Shown: positions 16,618 through 26,037, counted from the stretch's first letter. The stretch is 44,963 bases of DNA from Anaerolineales bacterium (GCA_014860805.1 JACZJB010000243.1:1-44963), one strand, 5' to 3'. The notes: generated by a model from the sequence alone, not told the origin. Program-made: numbers and translations.

Positions 16618-18756
16618 ATGACAACAGCAACCCTTCCCGCACAACCTTCTTTCTTGAAGAAAAATCTTTTCTTCGGCGTGAAAATCTCCACTCTTCTCGT
16701 CATCGCCATCATGGTATTTTCATTCGGTATTCACATGTACAACATCGAATCCATCGGCGATGCCAATGCCTATTACACGGCAGCAGTAAAATCCATGCTG
16801 GGTTCGTGGAGCAACTTCTTCTTCGTGGCGGCAGAGCCTGGCGGATCGGTCACTGTGGACAAGCCTCCGCTGGGATTATGGATCGAAGCAGTTTTCGCTT
16901 ATTTCCTCGGTGTGAGTGGTTTTAGCGTTTCGTTGCCCGGCATTCTCGCGGGTGTCTTCGGGATTCCGCTGCTGTACAGCATGGTCAAAAAATACATGGG
17001 CGAGCTTGCAGGGCTTGTCGCTGCTTTCGTCATGGCCATCACTCCCGTCTTCGTCGCCACCAACCGCAACAACACCATGGATGGGATGCTGGTCTTCTTC
17101 CTGCTTCTCGCGGCGTGGGCGTTCATCAAAGCCACCGAGTCGGGCAAAATCACATGGTTGCTGCTCGGCGCGTTCATCGTCGGCCTCGGCTTCAACATCA
17201 AAATGCTGCAAGCCTTTTTGCCGCTGCCCGCCTTTTACGCGCTGTATTTCTTCGGCTCCAAAGAAGGCTGGCTGCGCAAAATTATCAACCTCGGCATCGC
17301 CACTATTCTGCTCGTGGCAGTTTCGCTTTCGTGGGCTCTTGTTGTGGATTTGGTTCCCGCAGACTCACGTCCGTACATTGGATCAAGCGATAACAATACC
17401 GTGATGGGATTGATCTTCGGGCATAACGGCATTTCACGACTCGATAACAGTGGATTAGGCCAAGGCGCTCCGCAAAATGGGAATACGCCTCCTTCCGCGC
17501 CGATGGCTGGTACCAATCTCAGTCAGGGGACTCAGCCTCAGCAGAATCCCCGCCAAGGTCCGCCGCAGCAAGCGTTGGATGCGTGCGCCAATTTAACACA
17601 AGGCGCAGCCTGTTCATTCAACCTGCCCAATCGCGCCATTGACGGAACATGTATCGCTCCTCCCAATCTGGATCAATTAGCCTGCGCCCCCGCCAACATG
17701 ATTCCGCAAGGTCAAAGTGGACAAGTTCCCAACGGCGGCCCGAATGGACAAGGTTCACAAGGGCAAGGGAACGGAATTCCGTTCAGCCAGGAAACTGGGG
17801 TACCTGGAGTCTTACGCTTCTTCACTCAACCTTTGTCCAAACAGATGTCGTGGCTTCTTCCCTTCGCGTTGATCAATGTGCTGTTCACGCTTTTCGCTTC
17901 ACGTATCCAATTACCCATTGAATCTGGCGCGCACAAGGCTCTTGTACTTTGGGGCGGTTGGCTGCTGACTTGCGTGGTCTTCTTCAGCATAGTTTCGGGA
18001 ATCTTCCATGCCTATTACACCATCATGCTTGCTCCCGCACTTGGCGCAATGGTTGGCATTGGCTTCGCTCAACTCTGGTCATGGAGTGCGGACAAGAAAT
18101 GGGTCGGTATTCTGCTGGCCTTCTCTGCAACAGTGACCATTGGCTTTCAATATTTTGCCACAACGCAATACAACGAATTCTCGTGGTGGATGCTTGGAAG
18201 TGGCATTCTGCTTGGGTTGGGAATCACCTTCCAGTTCGCGCAGAGGCGTTTGGCATACGTCACAATTTTGGCGGCAATGATGGTCATCCCCATGTATTGG
18301 ACAATCATGACTGTGGTGTCAAGCTCGGACATCAACCTGCCCACTGCTTATACTGGCAACAATCAAGCGCAGGATGGTTTTGACCGTGCGCGCCAGCAGC
18401 AAAGTTCAAACGTAAATACTGAATTGCTTTCATATCTTGAAGCAAATACGCAAGACATAAAATATCTTGTGGCGGTGCCTTCATCACAACAAGGGTCACA
18501 GCTTGTGATCGCAACGGGACGCCCCGTTTTATACATGGGCGGCTTCGCCGGGCAGGATGAAGTTGTCACTGCGGATGACCTGGCAGAGATGGTTGCAAAC
18601 GGTGAACTGCGCTACGTGTTATACGGCAGTGATCGCAGCAACAAAGAGGACATTACAAACTGGTTGAAAACCTCTTGCGCCGTGGTGCTGGATTACAGCG
18701 AAGTAAACACAGGGGGGCCTCAAGGCCAAGCAATGACTCTTTATAGGTGCAAGTAG
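16618..18756 (+). CDS. ArnT/PMT-like membrane glycosyltransferase with a Cys/Gln-rich insert
   Basis: A 712-residue GT-C type integral membrane glycosyltransferase, expected to transfer a lipid-linked sugar on the outer face of the membrane. Signatures are the DANAYYTAAVKSML loop with an early Asp and the EPGGSVTVDKPPLG segment of ArnT-like proteins, plus about 11 hydrophobic helices. Residues about 280-400 form an exported low-complexity Gly/Pro/Gln/Asn insert. It contains a four-cysteine module (DACANLTQGAAC ... QLACAP, about 318-360) that recurs in the next gene. The C-terminal soluble part ends at CK. The ATG at 16618 has AGGAG upstream; the in-frame ATG further up lies inside the MITE-like element. 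Confidence 0.85.
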   Translation: MTTATLPAQPSFLKKNLFFGVKISTLLVIAIMVFSFGIHMYNIESIGDANAYYTAAVKSMLGSWSNFFFVAAEPGGSVTVDKPPLGLWIEAVFAYFLGVSGFSVSLPGILAGVFGIPLLYSMVKKYMGELAGLVAAFVMAITPVFVATNRNNTMDGMLVFFLLLAAWAFIKATESGKITWLLLGAFIVGLGFNIKMLQAFLPLPAFYALYFFGSKEGWLRKIINLGIATILLVAVSLSWALVVDLVPADSRPYIGSSDNNTVMGLIFGHNGISRLDNSGLGQGAPQNGNTPPSAPMAGTNLSQGTQPQQNPRQGPPQQALDACANLTQGAACSFNLPNRAIDGTCIAPPNLDQLACAPANMIPQGQSGQVPNGGPNGQGSQGQGNGIPFSQETGVPGVLRFFTQPLSKQMSWLLPFALINVLFTLFASRIQLPIESGAHKALVLWGGWLLTCVVFFSIVSGIFHAYYTIMLAPALGAMVGIGFAQLWSWSADKKWVGILLAFSATVTIGFQYFATTQYNEFSWWMLGSGILLGLGITFQFAQRRLAYVTILAAMMVIPMYWTIMTVVSSSDINLPTAYTGNNQAQDGFDRARQQQSSNVNTELLSYLEANTQDIKYLVAVPSSQQGSQLVIATGRPVLYMGGFAGQDEVVTADDLAEMVANGELRYVLYGSDRSNKEDITNWLKTSCAVVLDYSEVNTGGPQGQAMTLYRCK

Positions 18757-18771
18757 TTTTCAGATTTACCC

Positions 18772-18785
18772 ATGACACCTGTCAT
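18772..18785. promoter_or_regulatory. inverted-repeat operator candidate, ATGACA-N2-TGTCAT, copy 2
   Basis: The same 6-bp arms as at 16399-16412, with CC instead of GG in the centre. It lies between the glycosyltransferase stop and the YHYH lipoprotein, about 110 bp before that ATG. Two identical dyads flanking one gene make chance less likely. Confidence 0.5.
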
Positions 18786-18896
18786 ATCAGCTCGTGAGTG
18801 ACTGCATGGGTTTTTCACAAGTTCGATGATTTCATACACTCCTTGCATTCTTTTTACATCTGTACAATGAGGCAATCATTACAAAAGGAGAGAAAA

Positions 18897-20129
18897 ATGT
18901 TTAACAGTAAATTGTTTGCCCTGTTCGTCATCAGCTCGATCATTTTGTCTGCCTGTTTGGGAACTCCTCCGCAGGCGGAACCCACCACATCACAAGCTCA
19001 GGAAAATTCGGGTCAAGTTGCATCGGTTCAAGACCCCGCTCAACCTACCGCCACCACATCAACCGAAAATGATCACGACCATAGTGATGCAGAACATCAT
19101 TCCGATGTGGATCTGACCCACCTTGAAGTTGGCGATGGAAAGTATTCAACGATCCCACAAATTGGATATGTATATTCATGCATGACTTCCTTCAACGGCG
19201 GCGGCGCAACAGGCACTGGTTCATGGATGAACGGCGACGGCACCTGGGATGCAACCAAGAAAGCCGTTGTAGATGGGTCCGTATCATGGCCCAGCAGTTT
19301 CACCATTTCCATTCAAGGCGATCAGCGCGTCTTCACCGGCAACGACCTGCCTGATCACACCACTGGAAATTTTCCCGTTGACCCAAGCGATGATGCTTAT
19401 GCTGTGGATCGCAATCCAAATCCCATTCAGGAACAATCCATCACGTTGAGTTTGCCCGTTACTCCCACCGCAGCAGCACAGCCTAATTGTGTAGGCGGCG
19501 AAATTGGGATAATGCTCTCTGGTGTAGTTATCTTCAGCGCTTTTGATGCCGAAGGCCGTGATGCCGTTGCGCACGAAGTACAGGATAACTGCGATGGTCA
19601 TCCACAGGTCTCTGGTTTTTATCATTATCACAACCTGAGCGATTGCATCGAAGATACTGCCGCCAGCGGACATTCTTCATTGGTCGGTTACGCTTTCGAT
19701 GGATATGGAATATATGGGTATTACGGTGAAGATGGCGCGGAAGTGGAAAATGAAGATCTGGACGTATGTCACGGTCACACCCACACTGTGGCTTGGGATG
19801 GTCAGATGGTCGAGATGTATCACTACCACGCTACGCATGAATTCCCATATGTTGTTGGTTGTTTCCACGGCGAGCCTGCGGTGCGTGCGCTTTCAGCAGG
19901 CGAAGGACGGCAGGGTCAAGCTCCTGCGGACACCCAATCCACTCAAAGCAACGGACAACCTGTTGGCAGTCAGCCTCCCCAGGCGGCTATCGATGCGTGC
20001 GCAAACCTCACAGTCAATGCAGCTTGTATAATGAACACCCCGAACGGGTCACTAAGCGGCACATGTAACACGCCGCCCAACTCAAGTCAACTGGCTTGTA
20101 TGCCGTCAGGCGGGCCGCCGAATCCGTAA
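18897..20129 (+). CDS. YHYH-domain lipoprotein with C-terminal four-cysteine module
   Basis: A 410-residue exported lipoprotein with a signal peptide ending at lipobox LSAC. A Thr/Pro/Gln linker follows, then a His/Asp-rich patch (ENDHDHSDAEHHSDVDL) that could bind metal. The YHYH domain is next, with GFYHYHNLSDC, GYAFDGYGIYGYYG, CHGHTHTV and EMYHYHATHEFPYVVGCFHG. The last 45 residues repeat the cysteine module of the upstream glycosyltransferase (IDACANLTVNAAC ... QLACMP). I chose the ATG at 18897, which follows AAAGGAG and fits a signal peptide. YHYH proteins are uncharacterised; an envelope metal-related role is conjecture. Confidence 0.85.
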   Translation: MFNSKLFALFVISSIILSACLGTPPQAEPTTSQAQENSGQVASVQDPAQPTATTSTENDHDHSDAEHHSDVDLTHLEVGDGKYSTIPQIGYVYSCMTSFNGGGATGTGSWMNGDGTWDATKKAVVDGSVSWPSSFTISIQGDQRVFTGNDLPDHTTGNFPVDPSDDAYAVDRNPNPIQEQSITLSLPVTPTAAAQPNCVGGEIGIMLSGVVIFSAFDAEGRDAVAHEVQDNCDGHPQVSGFYHYHNLSDCIEDTAASGHSSLVGYAFDGYGIYGYYGEDGAEVENEDLDVCHGHTHTVAWDGQMVEMYHYHATHEFPYVVGCFHGEPAVRALSAGEGRQGQAPADTQSTQSNGQPVGSQPPQAAIDACANLTVNAACIMNTPNGSLSGTCNTPPNSSQLACMPSGGPPNP

Positions 20130-20144
20130 ATTTCCAATATAACC

Positions 20145-20179
20145 AAAAGGCGACATCGGAGTATAAGATGTCGCCTTTT
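20145..20179. terminator. bidirectional terminator between convergent genes
   Basis: AAAAGGCGACATC (20145-20157) and GATGTCGCCTTTT (20167-20179) form a perfect 13-bp stem with a 9-nt loop and T tracts on both strands. It serves the YHYH lipoprotein from the left and the glycosyltransferase remnant from the right. Confidence 0.9.
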
Positions 20180-20184
20180 GAAAT

Positions 20185-20454
20185 TTACTGTTGACGCTGC
20201 TTTTGAAGCAGTGCTTCATACACAGACTCGGGAATATCTGCTACTTTATAAATCTGTATGTACTCCAGCCCGTTGACATATATTACCTTTTCGGCCTCTG
20301 GGTGGGTGCTGCGAGTGACGGGACCCAGATAATCGGAAAACCTTATTTCATTCAGGATTGTTTTGAAATCGTCATTGATCAGATAAACCCGTTTAAAGAC
20401 AAGCACTTCACCAAGAAGATGTTCCCATGCCGTTGTAGCCGGCAAGAAATACAA
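20185..20454 (-). pseudogene. C-terminal remnant of a glycosyltransferase paralog
   Basis: The 89-residue frame matches only the last part of the adjacent 573-residue glycosyltransferase: VFKRVYLINDDF against VFKRIHLIKGDY, VNGLEYIQIYKVADIPESVYEAL against INGLDYVYIYRVADIPEEAYKEI. It has no membrane segments and no catalytic region. It begins 5 bp after the end of that gene, so it most likely remains from a tandem duplication that lost its front part. It might still be translated by coupling, but a separate function is doubtful. Confidence 0.8.
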
Positions 20455-20459
20455 ATTGG

Positions 20460-22181
20460 TTATTTCCCCTCAATCTCTTTATACGCCTCTTCTGGGATAT
20501 CAGCAACCCGATAGATATAAACATAGTCAAGTCCATTAATCACGATTTTTTTTTCAGGATTAATGTCCTGCAATGCGTTCAGCACTCTCTCTGTCTCCGG
20601 CTGTTTTCCGCGTACAATCGGATAAAGAACCAGATAATCGTTCTGCCGCATTTCCTCTGTGACTGCCGAATAATCTCCTTTAATTAGATGGATTCTCTTA
20701 AAGACCATGGTCTCGCCCGGGAAGAAAAAGGAGAACGTCCCCATCCCGCTGTACACATAAGCATGCATCTCTTTGGCATTTGGCTTTTGCGCCAGGTAAT
20801 CTGCCGCTTCAGCATACCCTTCTCCGTACCCGTACGTAGCAGGCAGGCTGGCAAAGGGACTTTTGTAATTAAAGTAATAGGGGGCATAAGGCAGGCCAAA
20901 CCCGATCTGCACAAATATCAAAAGAATCAATGCTGCCATGGCTGTATAAACACGGTTTAGACCAGCCCATCGGTTCTGCATCCACACCCATGCATACCAC
21001 CAGCCAATGCCTGCCATCACATCAAAACTGACATAGCTGCTGAGGATATAGTGCTGGGAGTCGCGTCCCTGCGCCAGCCCGAACATGAGGATGAACAACA
21101 GGCCAAGCATACCCAAATAAATAAGTGTGGATTTTGTTATCGCAGGCAATCGCTCTTTATCTTTCGAGAAAAATGCAAATGCAACAAACAATAATCCAAG
21201 CCAGGTAACAGGCGTGGAAGAGGAAGCCCATTTCTGAAAAAACTCAGCGACACCATCAAAGCTTGTGATCAGGCTAAAGCCCGAAGGCTCCAATTGTTCG
21301 GTCACATCGAGGCGCGCGCCTTGAAAGGCGTAACTGATTGCATTCCCATACACCCCAGAGAGCATTTTCCCCGGTGCAACCCACATCCCCGGCCAGAGGA
21401 CAAAATACACCAACGCCGCTGTCCCGAACCAAATTAGGAATACTCGAACTGCATCCCAAAACTTTGCGCTGAACGTTTTTTCATTTTTCTTGAACAAGCC
21501 TGCAACGAGCATCAGCCCGACCAGTCCCAGCACCACAATTGAGGAGGATTTGGACAACTGCGCCAAACCAAACGCGGCACCGGACAAAAGCAAATAAACC
21601 AATTTGCGCTCTTTGTTCAGATACAACTGCGCTCCAAGAATCGACAAAAGCACATATAGGGATAACATCCCTTCAAGGTTGAGCAAACGGGAATGTCCTA
21701 GAAAGAAGGGAGCAATGGTCGCGAGTGCAATTGAGAGAAGCGCCGCTTTTTCGCCTACCAACAATTGCAATAATAGAAAACCTGTCACAGCTAGAACTGC
21801 CAACACAGCAGCCTGTATCAGCCTGCTGTTACGGACAAGGTCAATGGCTTCCCTGCCATGCCCTCTCAGGAATTCTTCAAATTTCGGTTTTAGAGGATCA
21901 AAATATCCCTGCCCCATGCCGCGATATTCAGGAAAATAAAAATGCATGGCGGTGGCAACAATCCACATATTCGTCACCCCGGGATGATATTCATATAGAG
22001 TGTTTTCAAAATCTCCATGAGTGATTGCATAGTAATAGTTCGCTCCGCGAATCACCCAGCGCGGCTCATCGACATTAACCACCCTGGCAATATTTATTAC
22101 CCAGGAAGGCACAACCAATGCCAGCAGGATAAGGATGTGCCGCAGCCTGCTGAAGTTTGATTGAGATACGATAGTTTTCAT
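20460..22181 (-). CDS. GT-C (PMT_2-like) membrane glycosyltransferase
   Basis: A 573-residue integral membrane protein with about ten hydrophobic helices. The first periplasmic loop has the acidic motif VDEPRW (around residue 37), as in the PMT_2/GT39-GT83 group, then YEYHPGVTNMW and FPEYRGMGQGYFDP. A matching ALVYFVLWPGMWVAPGKML segment is shared with its neighbour. The likely role is transfer of a polyprenyl-linked sugar to an envelope acceptor; donor and acceptor are unknown. The start overlaps the upstream paralog's stop by 4 bp, so the two are co-translated. Confidence 0.85.
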   Translation of the reverse strand: MKTIVSQSNFSRLRHILILLALVVPSWVINIARVVNVDEPRWVIRGANYYYAITHGDFENTLYEYHPGVTNMWIVATAMHFYFPEYRGMGQGYFDPLKPKFEEFLRGHGREAIDLVRNSRLIQAAVLAVLAVTGFLLLQLLVGEKAALLSIALATIAPFFLGHSRLLNLEGMLSLYVLLSILGAQLYLNKERKLVYLLLSGAAFGLAQLSKSSSIVVLGLVGLMLVAGLFKKNEKTFSAKFWDAVRVFLIWFGTAALVYFVLWPGMWVAPGKMLSGVYGNAISYAFQGARLDVTEQLEPSGFSLITSFDGVAEFFQKWASSSTPVTWLGLLFVAFAFFSKDKERLPAITKSTLIYLGMLGLLFILMFGLAQGRDSQHYILSSYVSFDVMAGIGWWYAWVWMQNRWAGLNRVYTAMAALILLIFVQIGFGLPYAPYYFNYKSPFASLPATYGYGEGYAEAADYLAQKPNAKEMHAYVYSGMGTFSFFFPGETMVFKRIHLIKGDYSAVTEEMRQNDYLVLYPIVRGKQPETERVLNALQDINPEKKIVINGLDYVYIYRVADIPEEAYKEIEGK

Positions 22182-23899
22182 AAATTTTTCAGCGCTTCTA
22201 GTATTTCGGGAGTGAACGAATCTACCCTGTAAATTCGCACGTACTCATATCCATCCATCCATACAACATGGAATGGTTCCACCGTGGAGAGGATATCGAG
22301 ATATTTATTATACTGATCCAGCTGGACTTGATTGGCATAGTAAACAACTAAATAATCCGCAGCCTGGATGTTGCTCAATAAATCTATTGCATGTTCGCCA
22401 TCCACATAGTATGGACGAAAACTGACCGATTTACCGGGATAATAATACGAGAAACATCCGCGGCTGTAATAGACCAGCGCAGTTGAATTTTCAGCATCAG
22501 GCAATTTTGCCATATAGGCAGCGGCGATCTCCAAGGCTTCGCCGTATGGTTTCTGAGGGTATTCAGCGTACCAACCTGCGGATTGAAGAATGGGGTTGCG
22601 ATACGTAAAGTAATATGGAAAAAACGATACTGCGCTCCATGCTTGCAAAAACAACACCAGCACCAAACCTGCATATTGCATTTGCGCTTGTTTGATGGAA
22701 AAACGGGAAGCAAGCCACTCCAAAGCATACACCCACTCCAGCCCAGCCAGCAGATTCAATGAAACATAACTGGTTAAAATGTAATGCGGCGAGTTTCGTC
22801 CCTGGGCTATGCCAATAAGAAGGACAAATGCAATGGCATTTGTCAGCAGGAGGGTAAATAAAAGCCTGTTCTGGCGGGCCAGTTCACGGTTGCGAGTGAA
22901 CGGCAACGCAAATCCGAGCAGGACCCCAAGCCATGTGAAGGGAGTCGTTCTGTAAAACAGGACTCTGGCAACTTCCCAAATTTTTGCAGGAGCAGTGTTC
23001 AAACTGAATTGAGAAACATCCAAATCTTCAGTGACCTTAAGGCGCGCACCTTGAAACGCGTAACTAAAAGCATTTCCATATACTTCGTACAACATTTTAC
23101 CGGGCGCGACCCACATTCCAGGCCAGAAGACAAAATAAGTGACCATCAAAACCGCCAGCCAAATCGCAAAAGGTTTCAGGACATTCAGAAGCGCTTTACC
23201 CCATCCGTGCTGCCTATCTTGAATCATTTGTGCCAGCAACAAAATACCCACGCCTGCCAGCATGGCAATGGCAGATGATTTTGTTAATTGAGCAAACCCT
23301 GCAGCTACACCAGAGATCAGCAAAAATAAAAATCTGCGATCCTTCAGCAGATAAACGGCAAGAGCCAGCAAAGAAACCAACACAAATAACGAAACCATTG
23401 CTTCATGCGTGAGCATGCGCGTCAGTCCCAAATAGTAAGGGTCAAAGGAAACGAACGCCACGGCAAAGGCGGCGCTTGGTTTCGGAAGAAAATGTTGAAG
23501 CAAATAATAAAATAAAAGAAAAAGGACGAGAATGACAAATACCTGGATTATCCTTGAATATGCCAGCAGCGTAAGCGGCTTGTATCCATGTTCGTACATG
23601 AACGGATCGAGCCGCCCTTTTTCGTAATCGAGATACCCTTGCCCAAAGCCGCGGTATTCGGGGAAGTAAGCCATCATCCCAAATGTGATGATCCACATGG
23701 TGGTGACAGCCGGCTGGTATTCATAGACTGTGTTTTCAAATTCCCGCTGCCCAAGCGCATAATAAAAATTCGCGCCCTGGCTTAACCATGAAGGTTCATC
23801 CAAAGTTACGAACGAATCGATCTTGGGCAGGCGCGGCGCAAGGAAAACAACGATCAGAAAAAGATAGATGGCAATATCTGCTAGTTTATTTTGGCGCAT
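22178..23899 (-). CDS. GT-C (PMT_2-like) membrane glycosyltransferase, paralog
   Basis: A 573-residue paralog of the next gene, with LDEPSWLSQGANFYYALGQ near the N terminus, YEYQPAVTTMW, FPEYRGFGQGYLDYEKG and VFWPGMWVAPGKMLYEVYGNAFSYAFQGARL. I chose the ATG at 23899 because the membrane helix starts right after it and TATAAT lies 7 nt upstream. The longer frame would add 35 residues running through the divergent promoter. Two co-translated paralogs of identical length may act in sequence or as a heteromer on the same glycan. Confidence 0.85.
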   Translation of the reverse strand: MRQNKLADIAIYLFLIVVFLAPRLPKIDSFVTLDEPSWLSQGANFYYALGQREFENTVYEYQPAVTTMWIITFGMMAYFPEYRGFGQGYLDYEKGRLDPFMYEHGYKPLTLLAYSRIIQVFVILVLFLLFYYLLQHFLPKPSAAFAVAFVSFDPYYLGLTRMLTHEAMVSLFVLVSLLALAVYLLKDRRFLFLLISGVAAGFAQLTKSSAIAMLAGVGILLLAQMIQDRQHGWGKALLNVLKPFAIWLAVLMVTYFVFWPGMWVAPGKMLYEVYGNAFSYAFQGARLKVTEDLDVSQFSLNTAPAKIWEVARVLFYRTTPFTWLGVLLGFALPFTRNRELARQNRLLFTLLLTNAIAFVLLIGIAQGRNSPHYILTSYVSLNLLAGLEWVYALEWLASRFSIKQAQMQYAGLVLVLFLQAWSAVSFFPYYFTYRNPILQSAGWYAEYPQKPYGEALEIAAAYMAKLPDAENSTALVYYSRGCFSYYYPGKSVSFRPYYVDGEHAIDLLSNIQAADYLVVYYANQVQLDQYNKYLDILSTVEPFHVVWMDGYEYVRIYRVDSFTPEILEALKNL

Positions 23900-23906
23900 A
23901 AATTGG

Positions 23907-23968
23907 ATTATACCCGTCACGGGCATTCCATAACATGTCGATTTTCGGCACATTCGAGATGGTAAAAT
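23907..23968. promoter_or_regulatory. divergent near-leaderless -10 boxes
   Basis: On the minus strand TATAAT (23912-23907) ends 7 nt before the ATG at 23899. On the plus strand TAAAAT (23963-23968) ends 6 nt before the GTG at 23975. Both predict transcripts starting at, or one base from, the start codon. Neither gene has a Shine-Dalgarno sequence. The -35 elements are weak. Confidence 0.6.
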
Positions 23969-23974
23969 CACAGC

Positions 23975-25996
23975 GTGAAAGAAAAACTTAAACAACTTCT
24001 TCAAAAACCAATGACCATTCCCGCCGTGTTGCTCTTGCTTGTTGTGCTGGCATACGGTTTGCTCATCCCGTGGATGGGCTTCTACTGGGATGACTGGCCC
24101 TTTGCGTGGTTCCTGCGCTTCTTTGGCCCCACAGAATTCATCGAATCATTCCGCCCCTTCCGTCCGCTGCTGGGACCCATCTTCATGGTGACGACTTCCA
24201 TCTTTGGCGGACATCCGCTCGTCTGGCAGATTCTTGGTCTCATCATCCGCTTCCTGCTTGCGCTGGAAGTGTGGTGGCTGCTACGAAAAGTATGGCCCAC
24301 CCGACAGAGTTCCCTGCTATGGGTGGTCCTGCTGTTCACCGTCTATCCTGCCTACGGACAGCAATGGGTGGCGTTGACTCATGTCAACCAGGAACTCATT
24401 CCCCTTTTCTTTCTGCTTGCCTCTTTTATTCTTACAGTTCACATTCTTCGTAATAACAACGCGCCAAAATATTTCACTGTGCTGGCGGTTCTCCTGCAGG
24501 CGCTTGGGCTTTTTTCCACCGAATATTTCTTCGGGCTGGAAATCCTGCGCCTGTTCTTCATCCTCGCCATTTTCGCAGAGACATCAGCAGACCGCAAAGA
24601 TTTTCTAAAACAATCCATCTGGCAGTGGCTGCCTTACCTTATCGTGTGGATTATCAACGCGGCCTGGACATATTCCTATCATCAGTCCACTGCCTACAAT
24701 TCGTATGAGATCAATGCACTTTCCAGGCTTTCCCCGCTCGTGCTTCTCAACGAGTTTATTACTACACTTTCACTTTCCGGCTTCACTGCATGGCTGGGAA
24801 CGTTTAACATCTTTGCAACCGTCGATGGCTCCGCTACGCAGATTATTTCGTTCGCCATTTTTATGATCACTACACTCGTGGTTTTCTTTGTGATGCAGGC
24901 GAGAGACGATGAACTCGGTGAAAAACCTGCAACCATTTCATGGGGCGGGTGGGCTGTCGCCATTGGCCTGGTTGCAATCTTTGCAGGCAGGCTCCCCTCC
25001 TGGGCGGCGGGGCTCCCTCTCAAAATCGAATTCGACTACGACAGGTTCTTTGTTTCGATCATGTTTGGGGCTAGTTTATTTATCGTAGGGCTGGCAGATT
25101 TGACATTAAGAAAGGGGCGCGCGAAGCTCATCCTCTTAAGCATTTTGATCGGCATGTCCACGGCGTATCAATTCACCGTTGCGAACACCTATCGAAGAGA
25201 CTGGGCGAATCAGCAAAATTTCTTCTGGCAGCTTGCATGGCGGGTGCCTGCAATAAAAGAGAACACTGCCCTGCTGACGTATGAACTGCCTTTCAAATAC
25301 GTATCGGACCTGCAGCTCACCGCACCGCTCAATTTGATCTATGCGCCGCAATTAAACAGCCGCGATATTCCGTATGTGCTTTATTATCTCAAAACAAGGT
25401 TCGATACAGCGTCACTGAAAGCAAACGAACCGATTGAACTGCAGTATCGCACGGTGTATTTCAGCGGCTCCACTTCGAACAGCGTGGTGCTTTATAAAGA
25501 AGCAGATGGCTGCCTGCGCGTGCTTGACCCGCTTTATGGAAATGCTGAGACCGTCCCGGGCGCTAATGCTTATTTGATCAATGCCATCCCGCTTTCAAAT
25601 CCATCGCTTATCAAACCAGATGCGCCTGCGCTAATTCTGGATAAAACTTTTTTCGGTGCAGAACCTGCGCATGGCTGGTGTTATTTTTATGCAAAAGCCG
25701 AGATCGCGCGCCTGGAGAATAACTGGGAGGGTGTTGTTAAGTTATTTAACGAGGCGCAAAAGGATGGATACAACGCGCTCATGCCTGTGGAGAATCTTCC
25801 TTTCATCGAAGCCTTCGCCATGACAGGTGAAACGGATAAAGCCATAAAATTAACAGAGCGTACCATCAGAGGACAGGAGATTTTATGTCCCGCGCTTGCC
25901 TCTCTTTGGGAGCGTGTTTCGCAAACGCAAGGCGCATCTGCGGATGCCGAAGCCGTTCTCGATGCTGGGTGCAAGTATAAATCTTACGGAAAATAA
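23975..25996 (+). CDS. large multi-pass membrane protein, possible GT-C glycosyltransferase
   Basis: A 673-residue protein that I do not recognise as a named family. The N-terminal 400 residues hold about ten hydrophobic helices. The first extracytoplasmic loop has WDDWPFAWF, an acidic pair at the place where GT-C enzymes keep their catalytic Asp. The C-terminal 230 residues are soluble. They end in helical, TPR-like sequence (AEIARLENNWEGVVKLFNEAQKDG, then EAFAMTGETDKAIKL). The GTG start is supported by the TAAAAT 6 nt upstream. It is transcribed divergently from the glycosyltransferase pair, and a terminator follows. Confidence 0.8.
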   Translation: MKEKLKQLLQKPMTIPAVLLLLVVLAYGLLIPWMGFYWDDWPFAWFLRFFGPTEFIESFRPFRPLLGPIFMVTTSIFGGHPLVWQILGLIIRFLLALEVWWLLRKVWPTRQSSLLWVVLLFTVYPAYGQQWVALTHVNQELIPLFFLLASFILTVHILRNNNAPKYFTVLAVLLQALGLFSTEYFFGLEILRLFFILAIFAETSADRKDFLKQSIWQWLPYLIVWIINAAWTYSYHQSTAYNSYEINALSRLSPLVLLNEFITTLSLSGFTAWLGTFNIFATVDGSATQIISFAIFMITTLVVFFVMQARDDELGEKPATISWGGWAVAIGLVAIFAGRLPSWAAGLPLKIEFDYDRFFVSIMFGASLFIVGLADLTLRKGRAKLILLSILIGMSTAYQFTVANTYRRDWANQQNFFWQLAWRVPAIKENTALLTYELPFKYVSDLQLTAPLNLIYAPQLNSRDIPYVLYYLKTRFDTASLKANEPIELQYRTVYFSGSTSNSVVLYKEADGCLRVLDPLYGNAETVPGANAYLINAIPLSNPSLIKPDAPALILDKTFFGAEPAHGWCYFYAKAEIARLENNWEGVVKLFNEAQKDGYNALMPVENLPFIEAFAMTGETDKAIKLTERTIRGQEILCPALASLWERVSQTQGASADAEAVLDAGCKYKSYGK

Positions 25997-26011
25997 ATTG
26001 ATACATCAAAG

Positions 26012-26036
26012 ACACTGCTGAGGTCAGTGTTTTTTC
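26012..26036 (+). terminator. terminator after the large membrane protein gene
   Basis: ACACTG and CAGTGT form a 6-bp stem with a 7-nt loop, followed directly by a T tract, 15 nt past the stop codon. Confidence 0.7.
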
Positions 26037-26037
26037 A

